Source of the DNA: Dactylosporangium roseum
GTDB taxonomy: Bacteria; Actinomycetota; Actinomycetes; Mycobacteriales; Micromonosporaceae
Assembly (NCBI RefSeq): GCF_025264685.1
Contig: NZ_CP073721.1
Span: 8,156,998-8,220,997, forward strand
Reading direction: 5' to 3'
DNA length: 64,000 nt
Part shown: piece after piece, positions 59,378-64,000 of the stretch
Layout: each line of letters begins with the position of its first letter
Position numbering within the stretch: the stretch's first letter is position 1
Translations under genes and position numbers: made by a program
Notes under the pieces: model-generated
The model's input: the letters and a program-made list of their open reading frames with translations, nothing else
What the model was told of the DNA's origin: nothing
Databases searched by the model: none

Positions 59378-60289
59378 GCGCTCGGCGGCGGTGATCGCGT
59401 TGCGGAAGAGCATGGCCACGGTGGTGGGGCCGACACCGCCGACGCGCGGGGTGATGGCGCCCGCCGTCGCGGCGCATTCCTCGGCAACGTCAGGCAGGAG
59501 ACGACGGCCCTCATACCGGACGCCACCGCCGACGACCACCGCGCCGGGCTTCACGTGCTCGGGCTGGATGATGCCGGGGACGCCGGCGGCGGCGATGAGG
59601 ATGTCGGCACGACGCGTGTACCGGGGCCAGTCCGCGACGCCGGTGTGGACGACCGTCACGGCGGCGTTCGCCGTCGGGCGCTTCTGCGCGAGGAGCATCG
59701 CCAAGGGTCGGCCGAGCGTGGCGCCGCGGCCGAGGATGACCACCTCGCGGCCGCTCACCGGAATCTCGTAGTGCGCCAGGAGCGCCTCGATGCCGGCGGG
59801 AGTGCAGGGGAGCGGGCCGGGCATGCCGGCGGCGAGGCGGCCCAGATTGAGGGGGTGCATACCGTCGACGTCCTTGTCGGGGTCGACGCGCTGGAGGGCG
59901 GTGTCGTAGTCCAGATGGCGCGGCGTCGGGTACTGGATGAGGAGTGCGTGCACGTCCGGGTCCGCGTTGAACGCGTCGATCACCGCGTGGAGGTCGGCCT
60001 GCGTCGCGGTCGCCGGAAGGTGCTCGTGCGGAGAGGCGAAGCCGAGCTCGGCCGCCTGCCGTTGCTTGATCCGGATGTAGCCGGCGCTCGCGTCGTCATC
60101 GCCGACCAGGATCGTCGCCAGTGCGGGGGTGACACCTCGCGCCCGCAGCGCGGCCACCCGGGTCGCGACGTCCGCGAGGATCCGTTCAGCGACCGGTGCG
60201 CCGGACAGGAGGCGCGCGGTGCCCGAAGCCGGAATGGACGGAGTGGCGGTCGAGGTCTCGCTGAGCGTCGAGTGCTGAGGCGCGGGCAT
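59366..60289 (-). CDS. folD: Bifunctional methylenetetrahydrofolate dehydrogenase/cyclohydrolase
   Basis: 307-aa FolD of one-carbon metabolism. The catalytic YIRIKQ lysine region, LLIQYPTPRHLD, PDKDVDGMHPLNLGRL, TPAGIEALL and the NADP-binding VVILGRGATLGRPLAMLL are present, and the end reads GGVGPTTVAMLFRNAI. An N-terminal tail of about 20 residues is longer than usual. ATG 60289 has AAGGAG upstream. A ZTP riboswitch lies directly in front. The stop codon is part of parS site 5. Confidence 0.96.
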   Translation of the reverse strand: MPAPQHSTLSETSTATPSIPASGTARLLSGAPVAERILADVATRVAALRARGVTPALATILVGDDDASAGYIRIKQRQAAELGFASPHEHLPATATQADLHAVIDAFNADPDVHALLIQYPTPRHLDYDTALQRVDPDKDVDGMHPLNLGRLAAGMPGPLPCTPAGIEALLAHYEIPVSGREVVILGRGATLGRPLAMLLAQKRPTANAAVTVVHTGVADWPRYTRRADILIAAAGVPGIIQPEHVKPGAVVVGGGVRYEGRRLLPDVAEECAATAGAITPRVGGVGPTTVAMLFRNAITAAERRFT

Positions 60290-60310
60290 AAGGCTCCTTC
60301 ACATCGAGGA

Positions 60311-60406
60311 AGCCCAGGCGGTCGACTTCCACGAACGGAGCTCCCCGATGGTTGCCCATCCTCGATGCCGCCAGTCGCGTACTCGTACGAGTATGCCTGA
60401 CCCGAC
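60311..60406 (-). promoter_or_regulatory. ZTP riboswitch (pfl motif) controlling folD
   Basis: On the minus strand, the conserved blocks appear in order: GCGACTGGCGG, then a hairpin ATGGGCAACCAT followed by CGGGGAGC, then CCGCCTGGGC (60322-60312). These are the hallmarks of the ZTP/ZMP-sensing pfl RNA, known to precede folD. Downstream, GGCTTCCT can pair with AGGAGCC that holds the folD ribosome binding site, suggesting translational control. Confidence 0.85.
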
Positions 60407-60741
60407 CACCCCACGCCGGTGCGGTGCGGTCAACGTGATCTCTTGAGGGCTGTCGCCACGCAACGGCGTCGTCGACCTGGACAGAGAGCCCGGCGAGGCG
60501 GCCCAGGCGCATCACCACGCACGCCGGTGCCGAGTCGGTTGCCTACGCGCAGTCAGGCAAGGGCGGTTCAAGGACGGTTCGACGACCCACCGCAGCGCGG
60601 CGTCCCGCGTATGCCTTCCTGGACGTCGCAGTCGTCGACCGGGCCGGGCGGTGCGCGGGACCACAAGCGACCTGGCCGGCGCAGAGCAAGAGGAGGTCGG
60701 TCCGGCAGGGAGCCGGGCGAGAGTCCACCCGGCGGAGGCAC
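60407..60741. other. Gene-free gap between folD riboswitch and jag terminator
   Basis: About 335 bp. It must hold the folD promoter (minus strand). No gene or clear promoter hexamers identified. Confidence 0.5.
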
Positions 60742-60784
60742 AAAAAACGCGTGTCCCCGACCGGCCAGGCGGCGGGGACACGCG
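60742..60784 (-). terminator. jag intrinsic terminator
   Basis: CGCGTGTCCCCG (60748-60759) pairs perfectly with CGGGGACACGCG (60773-60784). On the minus strand the stem is followed by six T residues (60747-60742), a canonical Rho-independent terminator for the rpmH-rnpA-yidD-yidC-jag operon. Confidence 0.92.
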
Positions 60785-60802
60785 AGGGTGGTGCTCGGTG
60801 GG

Positions 60803-61459
60803 TCAGGAGGTCGCGCGGACCACGATGCGGCGGGACGGCTCGACGCCCTCCGACTCGCTCTCGACGCCAGGCAAAGCGTTGATCACGTCGTGAACGCACT
60901 TGCGCTCGAACGCGCTCATCGGCTCGAGGCGAACGGCCTCGCCGTACTCCTTCACCTTCTCCGCGGCGTTCTTGGCGATCGCGCCGAGCTCCTTGCGGCG
61001 GAGGGCACGATAGCCGCCAACGTCGAGTAAGAGGCGGCTGGGAGAGCCGGTCTGGCGGAAGACGGCCAGGCGGCTCAGCTCCTGAAGCGCCTCGAGGGTC
61101 GCGCCGCGCTGGCCCACGAGCGCCTGGAGCCGGCGTCCGTCGCCGCCCTCGACGACCTCGACGACAGGCCGGCCGGCGACGACCAACTCGTCGATGTCAC
61201 CGTCGTAGTCGAGGATGTCCAGCAACCCTTCGACGTAGTCGGCCGCGATCTCGCTCTCCCGGAACAGATCGGCCGCGGCACGGCCACCGCCTCCGCTGTT
61301 GGCCGGAGCCTCGGCGCTCTCGCCTGCCGGGGCCTTGACATCGTCGTCCTCAGCGTCGTCCTCAGCGTCGTCAAGGTTGGCATCCTGGTCCAGCACGTCG
61401 GCGTCGCTGTCGGTGCGGCGCGCGTCGAGATCACTGGTGGTGTCGGTCACGAAACTCAT
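60803..61459 (-). CDS. jag: KH/R3H RNA-binding protein Jag (KhpB)
   Basis: 218-aa protein. The acidic N-terminus (DLDARRTDSDADVLDQD, DDAEDDAEDDD) is followed by a KH-like domain (about 85-150, with VGQRGATLEALQELSRLAV) and an R3H domain (about 155-218, FERKCVHDVINALPGV ... RRIVVR). Jag/KhpB binds RNA and affects cell division. ATG 61459 is very close to GGAG; a GTG at 61450 has better spacing. It follows yidC as in all relatives. Confidence 0.95.
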   Translation of the reverse strand: MSFVTDTTSDLDARRTDSDADVLDQDANLDDAEDDAEDDDVKAPAGESAEAPANSGGGGRAAADLFRESEIAADYVEGLLDILDYDGDIDELVVAGRPVVEVVEGGDGRRLQALVGQRGATLEALQELSRLAVFRQTGSPSRLLLDVGGYRALRRKELGAIAKNAAEKVKEYGEAVRLEPMSAFERKCVHDVINALPGVESESEGVEPSRRIVVRATS

Positions 61460-61571
61460 CTCCGCTTGCTCGGGGCGCCGAGGCGCCGTCACAGGTCGTC
61501 GGTGAGGGGTGGTGTCACAGGGAGCGCCCCGCGCCGGGCCACAGGGAGGGGAAGGGCCCGGCGGGGTCGCG

Positions 61572-62633
61572 TCAACCCGACTGCCGCTTCGCGGCGCCAC
61601 CCTTCTTCGGGTTGATCGGCTTGGCACCGGGCTTCGGCGCGCGGGACGGCGTGCCGTTGGCCGGGGTGCCGGTCGCCTTGCCGCCGGCGGACTTTGCCGG
61701 GGTCTTGCCGTTGGCGCGCTCCTCGGCCTGGTCCTTGGCCCTGCCGAACAGCGCGGCGAAGCCGGACTGCTTGGGCTCGGCGCCCACGGTCTTCGGGGCC
61801 TTGAACGGCGTGGTGTTGGTCGTCGCGCTGGCCGGCGGCGGGTACTTGTGGAGGACCCAGTACTGCTGGAGGAGCGTGATCGCGTTGTTCGTGACCCAGT
61901 AGAGGATGACACCGATCGGGAAGTACCAGCCGGAGGTCAGCGTGAAGAACGGGATACCGTAGAGCATGAACTTCTGGATCATGCGTTGCTGCGGATCCGT
62001 GTTCCATCCGGTCTTCTTGATCATCTGACGCTGCGTCAGGTAGGTCGTGGTGATCATCACCAAGACCAGCAGCGCAGAAACGATCTTGACCGTGCCCGAG
62101 CTGGCCTCGATCCGGATGAGCTCGTCGGTGCTGCTGCTGAACTTCGCCACGATCGGCGCGTCGAAGAGCCGGGCATCGACGGCGCTGAGGAACTGCGGGA
62201 TCTTCCACCCGTACAGCTCCATCTGGCTGTCGGACGTGCCGGGGCGCAGGTGGCGCAGCACGTGCAGGAGGCCGATGAAGACCGGGATCTGGAGGAACAT
62301 CGGAAGGCAGCCCATGAGCGGGTTGACCTTCTCCTCCTGGTAGAGCTTCATGACCTCCTTCTGGAGGGTCTCCCGGTCGCCCTTGTGCTTCTCCTGCAGC
62401 TCCTTCATCTTCGGCTGGATCGCCTGCATCGCGCGCTGCGACTTGATCTGCTTGACGAAGATCGGGAACAGCACGACGCGGACCGTGATCACCAGGAACA
62501 CGATCGCGAGCACCCACTGCCAGTTGGTGCCGAGGACGCGGTGGTCGGGCACGACCTTGTCCCACACGGAGTGCCAGAACAGCATCACCTGCGAGATCAG
62601 CCAGTAGATCCCGCCCATCAGCTTGCTAATCAC
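61572..62633 (-). CDS. yidC: Membrane protein insertase YidC
   Basis: 353-aa YidC/Oxa1 insertase. Helices near 15-75, then the cytoplasmic loop QPKMKELQEKHKGDRETLQ and PLMGCLPMFLQIPVFIGLL; later TSGWYFPIGVILYWVTNNAITLLQQYWV, with the conserved Arg in the first membrane groove (TVRVVLFP). The C-terminus is a long basic tail (GKTPAKSAGGKATG) that may bind ribosomes. GTG 62633 overlaps the yidD stop. Confidence 0.97.
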   Translation of the reverse strand: MISKLMGGIYWLISQVMLFWHSVWDKVVPDHRVLGTNWQWVLAIVFLVITVRVVLFPIFVKQIKSQRAMQAIQPKMKELQEKHKGDRETLQKEVMKLYQEEKVNPLMGCLPMFLQIPVFIGLLHVLRHLRPGTSDSQMELYGWKIPQFLSAVDARLFDAPIVAKFSSSTDELIRIEASSGTVKIVSALLVLVMITTTYLTQRQMIKKTGWNTDPQQRMIQKFMLYGIPFFTLTSGWYFPIGVILYWVTNNAITLLQQYWVLHKYPPPASATTNTTPFKAPKTVGAEPKQSGFAALFGRAKDQAEERANGKTPAKSAGGKATGTPANGTPSRAPKPGAKPINPKKGGAAKRQSG

Positions 62634-62926
62634 GACACTGCTCCAGTCACGTCAGACTCGGCCTCAGACTCAGGTTTGGGTTCCGGGCGTGGCGCGGCTC
62701 CCCGGCGCGGTGGCACCGGGTCGAACCCACCGGGGTGGAACGGGTGGCAGCGCAGCAGCCGCCAGATCGCGAGGCCGATTCCCTTGATCGCGCCATGCGT
62801 GCGGACCGCCTCCAGGGCATAAGCGCTGCACGACGGGTAGAACCGACAACGCGCCGGCAACGCCGGGCTTATCCACCGACGGTACGCGACGATGGGCGCC
62901 GCAACGACTCGGGCTCCGACGTTCAT
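62630..62926 (-). CDS. yidD: Membrane protein insertion efficiency factor YidD
   Basis: 98-aa YidD: YRRWISPALPARCRFYPSCSAYALEAV with its conserved Cys pair, and RLLRCHPFHPGGFDPVP. The C-terminus is acidic and Pro-rich. It overlaps yidC (GTGA) and rnpA (ATGA) by 4 nt each. Confidence 0.95.
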   Translation of the reverse strand: MNVGARVVAAPIVAYRRWISPALPARCRFYPSCSAYALEAVRTHGAIKGIGLAIWRLLRCHPFHPGGFDPVPPRRGAAPRPEPKPESEAESDVTGAVS

Positions 62927-63291
62927 CGACGGGCCCCTCGGGTCTTCGGGCGGCGAGCGGCCTCCAACGCGCTGTCAAGATCCTTTTCGAGGATGTCGTA
63001 CTGCCGGGTCGCCGCATCCGGCAGTGCCCGCACCACCACGACGGCGCCGGGCGGCAGATCGGCAAGGCGCGAGCGGACCAGGTGCCGCAGGCGACGCTTC
63101 ACCGTGTTGCGGACGACGGCGTTTCCGACGGCCTTGGACACGACGAAGCCGGCGCGGGGCGCCGGCTCGGTCGTTTCATCTGCGGACTGCATGTAATGCA
63201 CCACGAGGGCCCCGCGGCCGGCGCGGCGACCGTTGCGAATGGTGGCGGCGAAGTCTTCACGCCGCCGCAGTCGCTGTGCGGCCGCCAACAC
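62923..63291 (-). CDS. rnpA: Ribonuclease P protein component
   Basis: 122-aa RnpA. The start GTG 63291 (VLAAAQRLRRREDFAATIRNGRR) has GGGAGGCAGC upstream; the longer frame runs into rpmH. The RNR motif is GNAVVRNTVKRRLRHLVR. It cleaves tRNA 5' leaders together with RNase P RNA. Overlaps yidD by 4 nt. Confidence 0.95.
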   Translation of the reverse strand: MLAAAQRLRRREDFAATIRNGRRAGRGALVVHYMQSADETTEPAPRAGFVVSKAVGNAVVRNTVKRRLRHLVRSRLADLPPGAVVVVRALPDAATRQYDILEKDLDSALEAARRPKTRGARR

Positions 63292-63316
63292 GCTGCCTCC
63301 CAGAGGGCGCGTCGGG

Positions 63317-63454
63317 TCAGGCGGACAGGCGGTCGCGCCCCTTGGCGCGACGCGCCGACAGGATGGCACGGCCGGCGCGGGTGCGCATGCGCAGCCGGAA
63401 ACCGTGGGTCTTCGCGCGCCGGCGGTTGTTCGGCTGGAAGGTGCGCTTGCTCAC
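63317..63454 (-). CDS. rpmH: 50S ribosomal protein bL34
   Basis: 45-aa bL34 (SKRTFQPNNRRRAKTHGFRLRMRTRAGR). GTG 63454 has GGAG at 8 nt. First gene of the operon that runs to jag, 25 bp upstream of rnpA, with a good promoter at 63571-63599. Confidence 0.97.
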   Translation of the reverse strand: MSKRTFQPNNRRRAKTHGFRLRMRTRAGRAILSARRAKGRDRLSA

Positions 63455-64000
63455 GTCGGGGCTCCGTCTTCGTGACTTGTGGGGCACAACACGCGCCCAC
63501 TCGTGTCGGCGCGCCACTGGATGTCGATCGGCCATTGGAGCTTACCAGCACGCGGTTCTCCAACCGAAACAGGGTACGCGCGGGCCTACTGACAGTCAAC
63601 GATCAACGGCGCATCCACACCCTCGCGCCGCAGGCTGGACCCGAAATCCACAGGATCGTTGTGGACAACGGTTGAGTGGTTGTGGACAACGCTGTTAACG
63701 TGCCCGGTTGCCGGTAGACACCGCGACGGCCGGCGACGGGGCACAACGGACTTCCGATTCGAACAGGCGCGCTGCAGGGGGGCAGTCAACGCGTCTGACC
63801 TGCACAACCTATGGCATCTTGGCTGGCCGCTGCACAGTCAGCACAGCGCCCGGGGGAATCAGGACGATCCGTCCACGGCATATGACTCGTTGATACACAG
63901 GTTGTGGAAAACCTGTGGACAATGTTGCCGGGACGGCGGGAATCCGGCGCCTGGTCCGCTCGCGGTGGGGGCCGCGAATGACGATGGGGGTGCGCGAACG
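63455..64000. other. Origin region (oriC), partial
   Basis: Gene-free space beside rpmH, with dnaA expected beyond 64000. On the plus strand TGTGGACAA boxes occur at 63660-63668, 63681-63689 and 63914-63922, all perfect, plus TGTGGAAAA at 63903-63911. Weaker forward boxes AAATCCACA (63644-63652) and GCATCCACA (63611-63619) are also seen. No clear AT-rich unwinding element is visible in this part. Confidence 0.8.
63571..63599 (-). promoter_or_regulatory. rpmH promoter
   Basis: On the minus strand TTGACT (63599-63594), a 17-bp spacer and TACCCT (63576-63571). Good vegetative promoter placed about 115 bp upstream of the rpmH start. Confidence 0.7.

Noticed and set aside
63708..63893. 61-codon frame in the origin region
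   Set aside because: No homology signal or ribosome binding site; lies among DnaA boxes.

Overview
High-GC actinobacterial chromosome ending at the replication origin. The right edge carries rpmH, rnpA, yidD, yidC and jag on the minus strand, followed by a gene-free stretch with DnaA boxes. This is the usual rpmH-dnaA origin, with dnaA expected just past position 64000. The gene order from rpmH to dnaB (rsmG, parA, parB, trxA, trxB, an ECF sigma factor, murJ, the CCA enzyme, ino1, PadR, PBP1, the rpsF-ssb-rpsR-rplI operon, dnaB) is the conserved order flanking oriC in Streptomyces-type actinobacteria. A cysteine-free S18 in the ssb operon, a class 3 DnaB intein and GT87 mannosyltransferases next to ino1 suggest a Micromonosporaceae-like organism. 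That family assignment is inference. No rRNA, tRNA, CRISPR array or transposase gene was recognised.

Layout. 1-4736: a tightly overlapping minus-strand operon SWIM protein - DUF5691 - MoxR AAA+ ATPase - DUF5682 (cut by the window edge). 4791-8071: a DoxX-like protein and a molybdenum cofactor operon (moaC-mogA-moeA-moaE). 8410-12827: a GGDEF-EAL cyclic-di-GMP enzyme, a GT-C type membrane protein and a phosphoribosyltransferase. 12866-16441: dnaB carrying two inteins. 16442-21947: DnaA-box array, a membrane protein, a VWA lipoprotein, the ribosomal/ssb operon and a secreted protein. 22137-30440: endonuclease IV, three polytopic glycosyltransferase-like proteins and a class A PBP. 30621-32940: DUF5318, PadR and ino1. 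33499-44313: MGMT, NfeD, flotillin, MFS, GT4, cyclophilin, CCA enzyme and murJ. 44778-50624: pseudokinase, sigma/anti-sigma pair, trxB-trxA and a CwlM-like amidase. 50641-64000: GNAT, HIT-like protein, parB-parA, rsmG, folD and the oriC-proximal jag-yidC-yidD-rnpA-rpmH block.

How the parts work together. The right third handles chromosome replication and segregation: five parS sites (52.7-59.4 kb), ParA/ParB, rsmG and the oriC DnaA boxes. Two further DnaA-box groups lie upstream of dnaB and next to a parS site. Cell-envelope genes are numerous: murJ with a separate pseudokinase, a CwlM-like protein, PBP1, GT87 enzymes and ino1, which together fit peptidoglycan plus phosphatidylinositol mannoside synthesis. 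Redox control is shown by trxBA behind a SigR-type promoter.

Non-coding content is the most unusual part. It includes a ZTP riboswitch before folD, a structured rpsF leader, a PadR-type operator, two copies of a MITE-like element about 25 kb apart, a second repeat family in a 2.7-kb gene-free region between rsmG and folD, two minisatellites and a long palindrome of about 90 bp.
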